Shown: positions 8,026-17,130, counted from the stretch's first letter. The stretch is 64,000 nucleotides of DNA from Brevundimonas sp. SL130 (GCF_026625805.1 NZ_CP113064.1:434001-498000), one strand, 5' to 3'. Notes: generated by a model not told the origin, from the sequence alone. Program-made: numbers and translations.

Positions 8026-9506
8026 AAGCTTTCCCAGTCGCCGCCTCCGCCGCCGGCGACCATACGCGGCTTGGCCGGCGCCGACTCGGCGGCGAAGGCC
8101 TCGATCCGCGCCTGGGCCCGGCGGATCGGCGCCGGCGCCTGACCGGCCCCGCCTTCGCTGACCTGGAACCGCCCAACCAGTTGCGCCAGATCGGTCGCCT
8201 CTCGGTTCAGGCTCAGGCTGGCGGCGGTCGACTGCTCGACCATCGCCGCATTCTGTTGGGTGACCTGGTCCATCTCGTTGACGGCCGTATTGACCTCGGC
8301 CAGGGCCAGGGCCTGCTCGTGGGTCGAGGCCCGGATCTCGCCCATCAGATGGGTGATTTCATTGACCCGCGCGGCGATGCCCGACAGGGCCTCGCCGGAT
8401 TCACGCACCAGAACGACGCCGCTCTTGACCTGGGTGCTGCTGGTCGAGATCAGCGTCTTGATCTCGCGCGCCGAGTCCGCCGACCGTTGCGCCAGGGCCC
8501 GCACTTCCGACGCCACCACGGCGAAGCCGCGACCGGCCTCGCCGGCCCGGGCTGCCTCGACCCCGGCGTTCAGGGCCAGCAGATTGGTCTGGAAGGCGAT
8601 CTCGTCGATCACGCCGATGATGTCGCCGATCTGTTTCGAGGAGGATTCGATCTCGCCCATGGCCGAGATGGCGCGCTGGACGACGCCGCCGCCGGTTTCG
8701 GCCTGGGTCCGGGTCTGGCCCACGACCGTATCGGCGGACTGGGCGTTCTCGGCCGCCTTGCGCACGGTGGCGGTGATCTGATCCAGGGCGGCCGCGGTTT
8801 CCTCCAGACCGGCGGCCTGACGCTCGGTGCGACGCGACAGATCCTCGGCCGCGCTGCTGATTTCATTGGCGCCGGACTGGATCGAGCCCGCGTTGCCGCG
8901 AATGACGCCCACCGCCTGATCCAGCGACGTCATGGCGCGGTTGAAGTCCTCGCGCAGGATCGCATAGTCGCCGGGGAAGGTTTCCTGAATACGGTAGGAC
9001 AGGTCTCCGGCCGCCATGGCGGACAGACCGCGCCCCGTGGCCTGAACCACCGAGGCCTGCACCTCGGCCGCCACGCGATCGGCCTCGGCGCGACGCTCGC
9101 GTTCCTCCTCCACCGCCGTGACGTCGGTCGCGAACTTGATGACCCTGTAGGGTTTGCCGTCGGCGCCGAAGATCGGATTGTAGCTGGCCTCGATCACGAT
9201 GCGAACGCCGCCCTTGCCGTAACGCACGAATTTGTCGGAGAAGAATTCCCCGGCGTTCAGGCGTCGCCAGAAGTCGAGATAGGCGGGCGACGCGGCTTCA
9301 GACGGGTCTATGAATATCCTGTGATGCGCGCCTTTGACCTCGTCCAGACCATAGCCCATGGCGGACAGGAAGTTCTCGTTTGCGGTGATGATCGTGCCGT
9401 CAAGCTCGAACTCGATCACCGCCTGGGAACGCTGAATGGCCGCAACCATTTCGCGCAGCGCCTGCAATTCTTCCGCGTTGCGGCGGTTTTGGCTATTGCC
9501 GAACAA
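8022..9506 (-). CDS. Soluble PAS-domain methyl-accepting chemotaxis protein
   Basis: A 494-residue chemoreceptor without any membrane segment. A PAS sensor domain occupies about residues 20-135, a HAMP-like linker follows ([14 protein letters not shown]), then the MCP signalling domain with the conserved hairpin tip [21 protein letters not shown]. The last five residues, DWESF, match the NWE[ST]F-type pentapeptide that tethers CheR/CheB, which suggests it is methylated in adaptation. It should sense an intracellular cue such as redox or oxygen state through PAS. No che genes are adjacent, so it joins an array encoded elsewhere. Confidence 0.93.
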   Translation of the reverse strand: MFGNSQNRRNAEELQALREMVAAIQRSQAVIEFELDGTIITANENFLSAMGYGLDEVKGAHHRIFIDPSEAASPAYLDFWRRLNAGEFFSDKFVRYGKGGVRIVIEASYNPIFGADGKPYRVIKFATDVTAVEEERERRAEADRVAAEVQASVVQATGRGLSAMAAGDLSYRIQETFPGDYAILREDFNRAMTSLDQAVGVIRGNAGSIQSGANEISSAAEDLSRRTERQAAGLEETAAALDQITATVRKAAENAQSADTVVGQTRTQAETGGGVVQRAISAMGEIESSSKQIGDIIGVIDEIAFQTNLLALNAGVEAARAGEAGRGFAVVASEVRALAQRSADSAREIKTLISTSSTQVKSGVVLVRESGEALSGIAARVNEITHLMGEIRASTHEQALALAEVNTAVNEMDQVTQQNAAMVEQSTAASLSLNREATDLAQLVGRFQVSEGGAGQAPAPIRRAQARIEAFAAESAPAKPRMVAGGGGGDWESF

Positions 9507-9551
9507 TTTGCCTGCTCCTTCTGAACACCCCCGAATTGAGCCAATCTTGCT

Positions 9552-9570
9552 AACAAACGATTATATTGTT
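9552..9570. promoter_or_regulatory. AT-rich imperfect palindrome upstream of the MarR gene
   Basis: AACAA and TTGTT flank a 9-nt AT-rich spacer in the 133-bp gap between the divergent chemoreceptor and MarR genes. MarR regulators often bind palindromes in their own promoter. The assignment is tentative. Confidence 0.3.
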
Positions 9571-9639
9571 TCTGAGAGTTTATACCCAATGAAGTAACCC
9601 AAGCGCCTGTTCGGCCTCGAGCCATAACCAGAGGGTCTT

Positions 9640-10116
9640 ATGGATACTGCACCAACCGTCCACGGGCGCATCCCCGACCTGGAGATCGATGCACAGCTGT
9701 GTCTGGCCCTCCAGACCACCAGCAGCCTGGTGACGCGCCTGTATCGTCGCCTGCTCGACCCGCTGAACCTGACCCATCCCCAATATCTGGTCCTGCTCGC
9801 CCTGTGGGAGAGCGACGACGCCCTGACCATGGGCCAGCTCAGTCGCCGCACACATATGGATCCCGGGGGGCTGAACCCCCAGATCAAGAAGATGGAGGCC
9901 GCCGGCCTGCTGGAGCGCCGCAGGGACGACAAGGACGAGCGCAAGGTCTGGGTTCGGCCCACCCCCGTCGCCTGGACTCTGCGAGACGAGGTTCTGGACG
10001 TCCGCCGCGAGGTCGTAAGACGCCTGCCGCTTTCCGAACAGCAGATCGTCCATCTGCGCGATCTGCTTCACAAGATGATCGCCGATATGGATGGACCCGA
10101 GGCCGTCGCCGCCTAG
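9640..10116 (+). CDS. MarR-family transcriptional regulator
   Basis: A 158-residue winged-helix regulator. The recognition region lies in TMGQLSRRTHMDPGGLNPQI (about 64-83), followed by the wing containing RRRDDKDERKVWVRPT (about 92-107), the conserved DxRxxxV signature of MarR proteins. It resembles the OhrR/MarR subgroup by length, but the N-terminal cysteine typical of OhrR is at position 22 only and in a different context, so the signal is unknown. It is convergent with nth, sharing a CTAG in which both stops overlap. Confidence 0.9.
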   Translation: MDTAPTVHGRIPDLEIDAQLCLALQTTSSLVTRLYRRLLDPLNLTHPQYLVLLALWESDDALTMGQLSRRTHMDPGGLNPQIKKMEAAGLLERRRDDKDERKVWVRPTPVAWTLRDEVLDVRREVVRRLPLSEQQIVHLRDLLHKMIADMDGPEAVAA

Positions 10117-10862
10117 GAATGGATCGCCATCAGCCCCGCCCGCGACGGGCACAGGTCGGCGATGACGCAGGACAGGCATTTGGGCTTGCGCGCCGTGCAG
10201 GTGTAGCGCCCGTGCAGGATCAGCCAGTGGTGCGCCTTGGCCAGCCAGTGTTCCGGCACGACCTTGAACAGCTGAGCCTCCACCTTGTCCGGCGTCGCCG
10301 CATTGGCCAGGCCTAGCCGGTGCGAAACCCGGAACACATGGGTGTCCACGGCGATGGCGGCCTCGACGCCCAACTCGTTCAGCACCACCGAGGCGGTCTT
10401 GCGTCCCACGCCGGGCAGGGCCTGTAGATCGGCGCGGTTCAGCGGAACCTCGCCGCCATGCTTCTCCAGCACCAGGCGGGACAGGGCGATGACGTTGCGC
10501 GCCTTACCGCGATACAGGCCGATGGAGGCGATATAGGGGACCAGCCCCTCCTCTCCCAAGGCCAGCATCTTGTCCGGGGTGTCCGCCACCTGGAACAGCC
10601 GGTCGGTGGCCTTGTTGACGGCGACGTCCGTGGTCTGGGCCGACAGGGCCACGGCGACCACCAGGGTGAAGGGGTTGGAGAAGTTCAGCTCGGTCTTCGG
10701 CTCGGGCATGATCCCGGACAGACGCTCGAAAATGGTCTCGACCCGGTCCTCGTCGGGCGGCCAGCGCAGCACGGGGACCGAGGCGCCGGTCATGACCGCC
10801 GGGCGTTTCGGGCCGGGCGTCTTGGCCTTGGCGACAGGTTTTCGGGCCTTGGTCGGCGTCAT
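10113..10862 (-). CDS. nth: Endonuclease III (DNA glycosylase/AP lyase)
   Basis: A 249-residue base-excision repair enzyme that removes oxidised pyrimidines. The helix-hairpin-helix is LPGVGRKT (149-156) with catalytic Lys154/155, the catalytic Asp is in VDTH (172-175), and the 4Fe-4S ligands are Cys222, 229, 232 and 238 in the spacing C-x6-C-x2-C-x5-C. The N-terminus carries a basic Lys/Pro-rich extension of about 35 residues compared with the 211-residue E. coli enzyme. The start overlaps the stop of the upstream amine oxidase gene (ATGA), implying one transcript. Confidence 0.96.
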   Translation of the reverse strand: MTPTKARKPVAKAKTPGPKRPAVMTGASVPVLRWPPDEDRVETIFERLSGIMPEPKTELNFSNPFTLVVAVALSAQTTDVAVNKATDRLFQVADTPDKMLALGEEGLVPYIASIGLYRGKARNVIALSRLVLEKHGGEVPLNRADLQALPGVGRKTASVVLNELGVEAAIAVDTHVFRVSHRLGLANAATPDKVEAQLFKVVPEHWLAKAHHWLILHGRYTCTARKPKCLSCVIADLCPSRAGLMAIHS

Positions 10863-12175
10863 GCCTCGCTGTCGCCGTCGTTGCGGCGCGGGTCAAGACC
10901 CAGAGCCGTCAGGGCCGCATCCGCCGCCCGTTCGCCCTCCATCCAGGCCCCGTGGGCCGTGCCGTAATAGACCCGCGCCGTCGCCTCGCCCGCCAGGAAG
11001 ATCCGGTCCTCCACCGCCGTCCGCAGCTTCGCCCGGTCGCCCGCATGGCCCGGCAGGGCGTGGGAATAGGCCCCGCGCGACCAGGGATCGACGCCCCAGT
11101 TCGTAACGGCCACGGCCTCCAGCCGCCGCCGCATGTTCGACCCCAGGGCCGCGACCAGTTCGGACACGGCGAAATCGACCAGGGCGGCGGGCCCTTCCGC
11201 CTCCAGCCCCCAGGCCAGTCCCGCGCCGAAATAGGCCTCGATCATCGGCCGCCCGAACGGCCGCAGATGATAGCCGCCGGTCTCGGCCGTATCGGTTCGC
11301 GTCCACAACTGGGTGTCCGGCTGAAAATCGCCCGCGCCCCGCATCGTCATATGCACCTTGGACGCCAGCCCCAGGGGCACGCCCGCCGTCGCCTCCAGCC
11401 AGGCCGGAACCGGCGGATCGATCCGCACCGCCTCGGTCGCGATCAGGCTGTTGGGAACCGTCAGGATCACCACCCGCGCCGTCAGTTCGCCCCGGCTGGT
11501 CTCCAGCCGCAGCAGGGGGCCGGAGCGGTCGATCCGACGCACGGCGCAGTCGCGCACCACCAGGTCGGACACGGCGTCGCCCAGCCGGGCGATCAACCGG
11601 CCATAGCCCTCGCGCACCCGCCAGTTCACCCCGGTGTCGCCATAGGCGTCATAGTCCAGGCTCGACACCTCGGCGAACCGCGCCCCGTTCAGGGCGCCCG
11701 AGACGGCGTCCATCCGGGCGTTCCAGCGGCAGTCGGGGTCGAAGAAGTCGGACGCCGGCCGGTCTTCCCCCTGCCCATCCCGACACAGGGCTGCGGCCTC
11801 GGTCACATGCTGGTCGAAGGCGGCGAAGGCCTCGCCGAACGCGGCCTGGTCGGCGCGCGTGATCTCGTGATCAAAGGCCTGGGTCCGCCACGGCGGCGGG
11901 GCCTGGTCCAGCGTCAGCCCCTCGGCCTCGACCCGCCCGGCCAGGACATTGTCGTCGGCCGAGTGCAGCCAGCCGCACCCCATGTCCAGACCCTCGCCCT
12001 CGACCCGTGCGGTCCAGGCCCGGCCGCCGACCCTGTCGCGGGCTTCCAGCACCAGTACCGACAGGCCGGGCCGCATCAGCCGCCGCGCGGCGGCGATCCC
12101 GGCCGCCCCTGCGCCGACCACCACCACATCCACCTCGGACGGCAGCGGATTCGAGGCTTGAGCGCGGTCGTTCAT
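10859..12175 (-). CDS. FAD-dependent amine oxidase (flavin monoamine oxidase family)
   Basis: A 438-residue flavoprotein. The dinucleotide-binding motif GAGAAG (21-26) sits in the [19 protein letters not shown] strand-helix, followed by LEARDRVGGRAWT, the second FAD motif of the MAO/LSD1 family. The C-terminal FAD motif is FLAGEATARVYYGTAHGAW. I chose the ATG at 12175 because it leaves a normal short leader before the FAD motif; a longer frame to 12280 has no family support. It overlaps nth by 4 nt. It probably oxidises an amine, releasing hydrogen peroxide and ammonia; the substrate is unknown. Confidence 0.9.
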   Translation of the reverse strand: MNDRAQASNPLPSEVDVVVVGAGAAGIAAARRLMRPGLSVLVLEARDRVGGRAWTARVEGEGLDMGCGWLHSADDNVLAGRVEAEGLTLDQAPPPWRTQAFDHEITRADQAAFGEAFAAFDQHVTEAAALCRDGQGEDRPASDFFDPDCRWNARMDAVSGALNGARFAEVSSLDYDAYGDTGVNWRVREGYGRLIARLGDAVSDLVVRDCAVRRIDRSGPLLRLETSRGELTARVVILTVPNSLIATEAVRIDPPVPAWLEATAGVPLGLASKVHMTMRGAGDFQPDTQLWTRTDTAETGGYHLRPFGRPMIEAYFGAGLAWGLEAEGPAALVDFAVSELVAALGSNMRRRLEAVAVTNWGVDPWSRGAYSHALPGHAGDRAKLRTAVEDRIFLAGEATARVYYGTAHGAWMEGERAADAALTALGLDPRRNDGDSEA

Positions 12176-12237
12176 GGGGCCGGGACATACACGAAAACCA
12201 CGTGTGATCGCGCATTTGTCGATTGGACATTGATTTT

Positions 12238-12253
12238 TGGACGGCGGCGTCCA
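12238..12253. promoter_or_regulatory. Palindrome upstream of the efflux operon, candidate TetR operator
   Basis: TGGACG and CGTCCA are separated by four bases, 45 bp upstream of the emrA start. The operon ends with its own TetR gene, so autoregulation through this site is plausible. Confidence 0.45.
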
Positions 12254-12297
12254 TTTTAGCTCTGCTTCAAAACGCCGCACCCTCCCCCGGATGTCCC

Positions 12298-13377
12298 ATG
12301 TCGCCTGAACTCAAGAAACGCCTGCCCCTGTTCGCCGCGGTCCTCGTCGGCCTGGCCCTGATCGCGGGCGGGATCGTCTGGTGGATGAACGGCCAGCGGT
12401 GGGAAGCCACCGACAACGCCTTCGTCCAGGCCGACACCACCCTGATCAGCCCCCAGCTGGCGGGCCGGGTGACCGAGGTTCTGGTCGGCGACAACCAGAG
12501 GGTCGAGGCCGGTCAGGTCCTGGTCAGGCTGGATGACTCCGATCAGAAGGCCGAACTGGCCCGCGCCGAGGCCAATCTTCAGGCCGCCCTCGCCGCCGTC
12601 GGCAATGTCGACGCCCAGTCCGCCCAGGAAGAGGCCGCCATCGCCGCCCGCGCCGCCGCCGTGACCCAGGCTCGCGCCCAGGCCGGCCTGGCCCGCGCCG
12701 AGGTCGACCGCTACGGCAAGCTGGCCCAGCAGGGCTGGGTTTCGCAGCAGCGGATCCAGACCGAACGCGCCGGCGCCGCCACCGCCGACGCCAGCGTGCA
12801 ACAGGCCCAGGCCGCCCTGGTCGCTGAACAACGCACCGCCGGGGTGCTGGGCTCGACCCGCGAACAGAGCGTCGCCGCCGTCGAACAGGCCCGCACCCAG
12901 GTGGACACCGCCCGTATCGCCCTGGAACGCACCGTGATCCGCGCCCCCATCGCCGGCGTCGTCGGCGCCCGCAGCGTCCGGGCAGGCCAATATGTCAACG
13001 CCGGCGCCCAGCTGCTGTCCATCGTGCCCCTGACCCAGACCTATGTGGTGGCCAACTTCAAGGAGACCCAGCTGGACAAGATGCGTCTGGGCCAGACGGT
13101 CGAGATTTCCGCCGACGCCTTCCCCGGGCGCAAGATCGAGGGTCGGATCGACAGTTTCGCCCCCGCCACCGGCTCCGAATTCGCGCTGATCCCGGTCGAG
13201 AACGCCACCGGCAACTTCACCAAGATCACCCAGCGCGTCCCCGTGCGCATCGTCGTCGCCGGCGCCGACCGCAGCCTGGCCCTGCGTCCCGGCCTGTCGG
13301 TCGACGTCAAGGTGGATCTGAAGAGCCAGGGCGGCCAAAGCTTCGCCGAGGCCTCCATCGGGGCGCCCCGCCCGTGA
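12298..13377 (+). CDS. emrA: HlyD-family membrane fusion protein of a drug efflux pump (EmrA-like)
   Basis: A 359-residue periplasmic adaptor. One N-terminal membrane anchor (about 11-30) is followed by a biotinyl-lipoyl half-motif (TLISPQLAGRVTEVLVGDNQRVEAGQVL), a long alpha-helical hairpin rich in Ala/Gln, the second lipoyl half (TVIRAPIAGVVGARSVRAGQYV) and a beta-barrel domain. The start at 12298 removes 25 unsupported residues from the longer frame. Its stop overlaps the GTG start of emrB. It bridges the inner-membrane transporter to an outer-membrane channel encoded elsewhere. Confidence 0.93.
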   Translation: MSPELKKRLPLFAAVLVGLALIAGGIVWWMNGQRWEATDNAFVQADTTLISPQLAGRVTEVLVGDNQRVEAGQVLVRLDDSDQKAELARAEANLQAALAAVGNVDAQSAQEEAAIAARAAAVTQARAQAGLARAEVDRYGKLAQQGWVSQQRIQTERAGAATADASVQQAQAALVAEQRTAGVLGSTREQSVAAVEQARTQVDTARIALERTVIRAPIAGVVGARSVRAGQYVNAGAQLLSIVPLTQTYVVANFKETQLDKMRLGQTVEISADAFPGRKIEGRIDSFAPATGSEFALIPVENATGNFTKITQRVPVRIVVAGADRSLALRPGLSVDVKVDLKSQGGQSFAEASIGAPRP

Positions 13378-14999
13378 CCACCGCCAACCCGGCTGGGGCT
13401 GGGGCTGGGGCTAGGACTGGGGCTGGAGCCACGCCGCAGAACCCCGTCGCCGGCCATCCCGAGATCAACTGGACCATGCTGCTGCTCGGCTTCGCCGGCA
13501 TGGTGGTGGGTCAGTTCATGGCCATTCTGGACATCCAGATCGTCGCCGCCTCCCTGCCCCAGATCCAGGCCGGGGTCGGCGCCTCGGCCGACGAGATCAG
13601 CTGGATCCAGACCGCCTATCTGATCCCCGAAGTGGTGATGATCCCCCTGTCCGGCTTCCTGTCGCGACTGTGGGGCACCCAGAAGGTCTTCCTGGCCTCG
13701 TGCGCCGGCTTCGTCCTGATGAGCATCGCCACCGGCCTGTCGAACTCCATCGACACCATGATCCTGTTCCGCGCCATCCAGGGCTTCGTCGGCGGGGCCA
13801 TGATCCCGACCGTCTTCGCCGTGGCCTTCACCGCCTTCCCGCCGGAGAAGCGGGTCACGGCCAGCGTGGTCATGGGCCTGATCGTCACCCTGGCCCCGAC
13901 CGTCGGTCCGACCCTGGGCGGGCACCTGACCGACTGGCTCAGCTGGCGCTGGCTGTTCTTCATCAATGTCGCGCCGGGCCTGCTGGTCCTGTTCCTGGTC
14001 GGCCGCTATGGAAACTTCGACAAGGGCGACCCGTCCCTGGCCAAGGGGTTCGACTGGTGGGGCCTGGGCTTCATGGCGACCTTCCTGATGTCGATGCAAT
14101 ATGTGCTTGAAGAGGGCTCCAAGAACGACTGGTTCGACGACACCTCCATCCTGATGCTGTCGGTGGTCGCCGCCGTGACGGGGCCGGTCTTCATCTGGCG
14201 TTCCCTGGCCTATCGCCAGCCGATCGTCGAGCTGCGCGCCTTCGCCAACCGCAACTTCCTGGTCGGCTTCATCATGACCTTCATCGTCGGCTTCGCCCTG
14301 TATGGCGGCACCTTCCTGCTGCCCTTGTTCCTGGGTCGGGTGCTGGACTATTCGTCGTCCCAGGTGGGCACCACCATGGTCGTCTCGGGCCTGGCCATGT
14401 TCGCCACCGCCCCCTTCGCCGGGCGGCTGGTGCGCAAGATGGACGCGCGGATCCTGATGTTCGGCGGCTTCATGCTGTGCGCCTGGGGCATGTGGGAGGC
14501 GCGGGTCGTCACCGACGACTGGGGCTTCTGGGAATTCGCCTCGGTCCAGGCCTTCCGCGGCGTCGGCGTCATGCTGGCCATGATCGCCTCGCAACAGGTG
14601 ACCATGGCCACCCTGCCGCCGCACATGGTCAAGAACGCCTCGGGCCTGGTCAACCTGTCGCGCAACGTCGGCGGCGCCTTCGGCCTGGCCATCCTGAACA
14701 CGAACCTGACCACCAACACCGCCGTCCATATCGGCGAACTGACCAGCGGCATCGCGCAAGGCGACCAGGCCATACGAAATATGATGGCCGGCATGGCCCA
14801 GCGCTTCGCCGGCACCATCGACCCGGCCGCCTCGGCGATGAAGGCGGTCTATGGCATCCTGCAGAAACAGGCCACCACCATGGCCTTCGGCGACGCCTTC
14901 GCCCTCTTGGGCATCATGTGCGCCGGGGCCGCCTTCGTCACCCTGCTGGCCCAGCCGGTAAAAGCCCAGCCGGGCGCCCCGCCTTCGGACGTCCACTGA
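13374..14999 (+). CDS. emrB: DHA2-family MFS drug exporter (EmrB-like)
   Basis: A 541-residue proton-driven exporter with about 14 predicted membrane helices, as in EmrB/QacA. The GTG start at 13374 overlaps the emrA stop (GTGA), showing translational coupling. A low-complexity Gly/Ala leader encoded by GGGGCT repeats precedes the first helix. The MFS antiporter motif region (GFLSRLWGTQKVFL and AVAFTAFPPEKR...GPTLGGHL) is recognisable. With EmrA it should pump hydrophobic drugs or uncouplers directly across the envelope. Confidence 0.93.
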   Translation: MTTANPAGAGAGARTGAGATPQNPVAGHPEINWTMLLLGFAGMVVGQFMAILDIQIVAASLPQIQAGVGASADEISWIQTAYLIPEVVMIPLSGFLSRLWGTQKVFLASCAGFVLMSIATGLSNSIDTMILFRAIQGFVGGAMIPTVFAVAFTAFPPEKRVTASVVMGLIVTLAPTVGPTLGGHLTDWLSWRWLFFINVAPGLLVLFLVGRYGNFDKGDPSLAKGFDWWGLGFMATFLMSMQYVLEEGSKNDWFDDTSILMLSVVAAVTGPVFIWRSLAYRQPIVELRAFANRNFLVGFIMTFIVGFALYGGTFLLPLFLGRVLDYSSSQVGTTMVVSGLAMFATAPFAGRLVRKMDARILMFGGFMLCAWGMWEARVVTDDWGFWEFASVQAFRGVGVMLAMIASQQVTMATLPPHMVKNASGLVNLSRNVGGAFGLAILNTNLTTNTAVHIGELTSGIAQGDQAIRNMMAGMAQRFAGTIDPAASAMKAVYGILQKQATTMAFGDAFALLGIMCAGAAFVTLLAQPVKAQPGAPPSDVH

Positions 15000-15613
15000 T
15001 GGCGCGCCGTCGGGGCCAGATCGACGAGAAGAAGAGCGAGGCCATCCTCGACGCCGCCGCGACCCTGTTCGCCGACAGGGGCCTGTCGGTCTCGATGGAG
15101 GAGATCGCCCGCGTCGCCGGGGTGTCGAAACAGACCCTCTACAACCGCTTCGACTCCAAGCTGGAGATCGCCCGGGCCATGGCGATCCAGCGGGCCGACG
15201 CCATCGTCGCCCCCCTGAAGACGACGGCCGCCCCCGCCGAGGTGCTGGAGGCCCTGGCCCTGCTGCTGCTCGAACGCATCTGCCACCCGGACAAGGTCAG
15301 CACGATGCGCGGCGTGATGCTGATGTCGACCGACGCCCCCGAGATCGCCCAGGCCGTCTATGAGGCCGGCCCCCTGCGCAGCCTGAAACTTCTGGCGGCC
15401 TGGCTGTCGGACCAGACCCGCGCGGGCCGGCTGAACGTGCCCGACCCCGAGGATGCGGCCGAGATGTTCTCGGGCCTGGTGCTGGGACACGGCCATCTGC
15501 GCGCCATGCTGAACGTGCCCCAGATCGACGCCGCCCGCCGCCTGCGCCGCGCCCGCGAGGCCGCCCGCCTGTTCGTCGCCGCCTATGCGCCCCCTCAAGA
15601 TCGCGCTAGGTGA
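14999..15613 (+). CDS. TetR-family regulator of the efflux operon
   Basis: A 204-residue TetR repressor. The helix-turn-helix is at about 32-53 (VSMEEIARVAGVSKQTLYNRF) and a C-terminal helical ligand domain follows. Its ATG overlaps the emrB stop by one base (TGATG), so emrA-emrB-tetR form one translationally coupled operon. It probably represses the operon by binding the palindrome at 12238-12253 and releases it on binding pump substrates; this is inferred from gene order. Confidence 0.92.
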   Translation: MARRRGQIDEKKSEAILDAAATLFADRGLSVSMEEIARVAGVSKQTLYNRFDSKLEIARAMAIQRADAIVAPLKTTAAPAEVLEALALLLLERICHPDKVSTMRGVMLMSTDAPEIAQAVYEAGPLRSLKLLAAWLSDQTRAGRLNVPDPEDAAEMFSGLVLGHGHLRAMLNVPQIDAARRLRRAREAARLFVAAYAPPQDRAR

Positions 15614-15639
15614 TATCGGTCGCGTAAAGGAGTCCGCCC

Positions 15640-16461
15640 ATGCTGATCCACCTGTCGTCCTGGCCCGAGATCGACGCCCAGATCGCGTCGGGCCGGCCCC
15701 TGTCCAGGACGGTCGTGGTCCCCATCGGCTCCAACGAGCAGCACGGCCCGACCGGTCTTCTCGGCACCGACTGGCTGTGCCCCGAGATCATCGCCCACGA
15801 GGCCGAGCGGTCGGACGCCGCCCTGATGGTCGCCCCCACCTTCAATATCGGCATGGCCCAGCATCACCTGGCCTTCGCCGGCACCATCAGCCTGCGCCCC
15901 TCCACCTTCATGGCCGCCATCACCGACTGGGTCTCGTCGCTGAGCCGCCACGGGTTCGAGCGGATCTATTTCCTCAACGGCCACGGCGGCAATGTCGCCA
16001 CCATCGAGGCGACCTTCTCGGAAATCTACGCGGAGTGGAGTTTCGGTCGAGGCGCCCTCAAGCAGCACGACGCCGCGCGGCGTGCGGTAGGGAAAGAGAA
16101 TGAGCCCCCATTCGTTCTCAAGCTCAAGAATTGGTGGGACCTGCCGGGCGTCCAGGGCCTGTGCAACGAAATCTTCCCCACCGGCCACGGCATGCACGCC
16201 ACCCCGTCCGAGATCGCCGTGACCCAGGCCGCCTATCCCGACCGGATCAAGACGGCGGAATACGCCCCCAAGATCGCGCCCAGCGGCCCGATCCGCGACG
16301 CCCTCGACTATCGCGCCCGCTTCCCCGACGGCCGCATCGGCTCCGACCCGGCCCAGGCCAGCCCCGAAAAGGGCCGCCGCATCATCGATCTGGCCGTCCC
16401 CACCCTGCTGTCCGACGTCGCGGCCTTCGCCGCCGAAGTCCGGCCTGGAGAGACATTCTGA
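15640..16461 (+). CDS. Creatininase-family amidohydrolase
   Basis: A 273-residue member of the creatininase superfamily, binuclear metal amidohydrolases. Metal-ligand signatures are NEQHG (32-36), Asp44 in GTDW and NGHGGN (113-118); a conserved glutamate lies in the following helix. An AGGAG ribosome site precedes the ATG. Most members of this superfamily act on cyclic amides or formamides other than creatinine, so the name does not fix the substrate. The phasin frame begins at its stop codon. Confidence 0.88.
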   Translation: MLIHLSSWPEIDAQIASGRPLSRTVVVPIGSNEQHGPTGLLGTDWLCPEIIAHEAERSDAALMVAPTFNIGMAQHHLAFAGTISLRPSTFMAAITDWVSSLSRHGFERIYFLNGHGGNVATIEATFSEIYAEWSFGRGALKQHDAARRAVGKENEPPFVLKLKNWWDLPGVQGLCNEIFPTGHGMHATPSEIAVTQAAYPDRIKTAEYAPKIAPSGPIRDALDYRARFPDGRIGSDPAQASPEKGRRIIDLAVPTLLSDVAAFAAEVRPGETF

Positions 16462-16925
16462 CCCGCAAGACCCCCGCCGCCCCGACCCCGGCTGTCCTGG
16501 GCGCCGAACTCCTGTCCGCCTCGGCCGAGGTGATCGCCGCCCGCACCACCCTGATGGCCCAGGGCCTGACGGACCCCAGGGGCCAGGACCCGGTCGAACT
16601 GTCGCTGATGAGCTCGGAAAAGACCGAGGCCATGGCCGCCTCCGCCGCCGCCCTGACCGCCAGCGCCGGCGCCGTCGGCGAACGCCTGAGCCGCGACGCC
16701 ATGAACGAGGGCGCCCGCGCCCTCCACGCCGCCACCGAAATCGCCGGCGCCCACACCCCGGCCGAAGCCGCCCAGGCCCAGATCCGCTACGCCCTGGGCT
16801 GGTGGAGCCGCGCCGCCGGCCAGGCCCAGACCCTGACCGCCGAACTGACCCAGGCCCACACCGACGCCCTCACCCCCATCCACAAGACCGCCGTCGCCAA
16901 CGCCAAACGGCTGAGGAAGACGTAG
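16458..16925 (+). CDS. Phasin-like granule protein, probable non-ATG start
   Basis: A ~155-residue Ala/Thr-rich helical protein with the composition and pattern of phasins, which coat PHB granules (AEVIAARTTLM, MSSEKTEAMAASAAAL, QIRYALGWWSRAAGQ). The frame opens before the creatininase stop, yet no ATG or GTG lies near the expected start. A GGAGAG ribosome site at 16447-16452 is placed for CTG at 16458 (overlapping the upstream TGA as CTGA) or ATT at 16455. The first ATG, at 16554, would remove the N-terminal part of the domain. Its last 58 nt, with 2 mismatches, recur at 20388-20445. Confidence 0.7.
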   Translation: MTRKTPAAPTPAVLGAELLSASAEVIAARTTLMAQGLTDPRGQDPVELSLMSSEKTEAMAASAAALTASAGAVGERLSRDAMNEGARALHAATEIAGAHTPAEAAQAQIRYALGWWSRAAGQAQTLTAELTQAHTDALTPIHKTAVANAKRLRKT

Positions 16926-16928
16926 GGC

Positions 16929-17130
16929 GAACCCGCACCGTCTCCTCCCCACACCGTGGGGAGGGGGACCGCGCGTAGCGGGGTGGAGGGGCTCCCTCCC
17001 CCCCCCCCCCCGTCATCCTCGGGCTTGACCCGAGGACCGGGCGCCGATCGGGCGCTGCGCCAAAACCATCGCACAAGCGACGGACCGCTCGATCCTCGGG
17101 TCAAGCCCGAGGATGACGGTTTCCAACTTG
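16929..17130. repeat. Intergenic palindromes and a C14 tract
   Basis: The gene-free stretch after the phasin gene holds a CTCCCCACACCGTGGGGAG palindrome, a run of 14 C at 16998-17011, and a perfect 26-bp inverted repeat (17011-17036 and 17093-17118) with a 56-nt loop. Each arm is itself a small hairpin (CCTCGGGCTTGACCCGAGG). Related degenerate pieces occur at 19276-19352 and 20325-20352. Such palindromes are common intergenic repeats in alphaproteobacteria. Confidence 0.8.
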
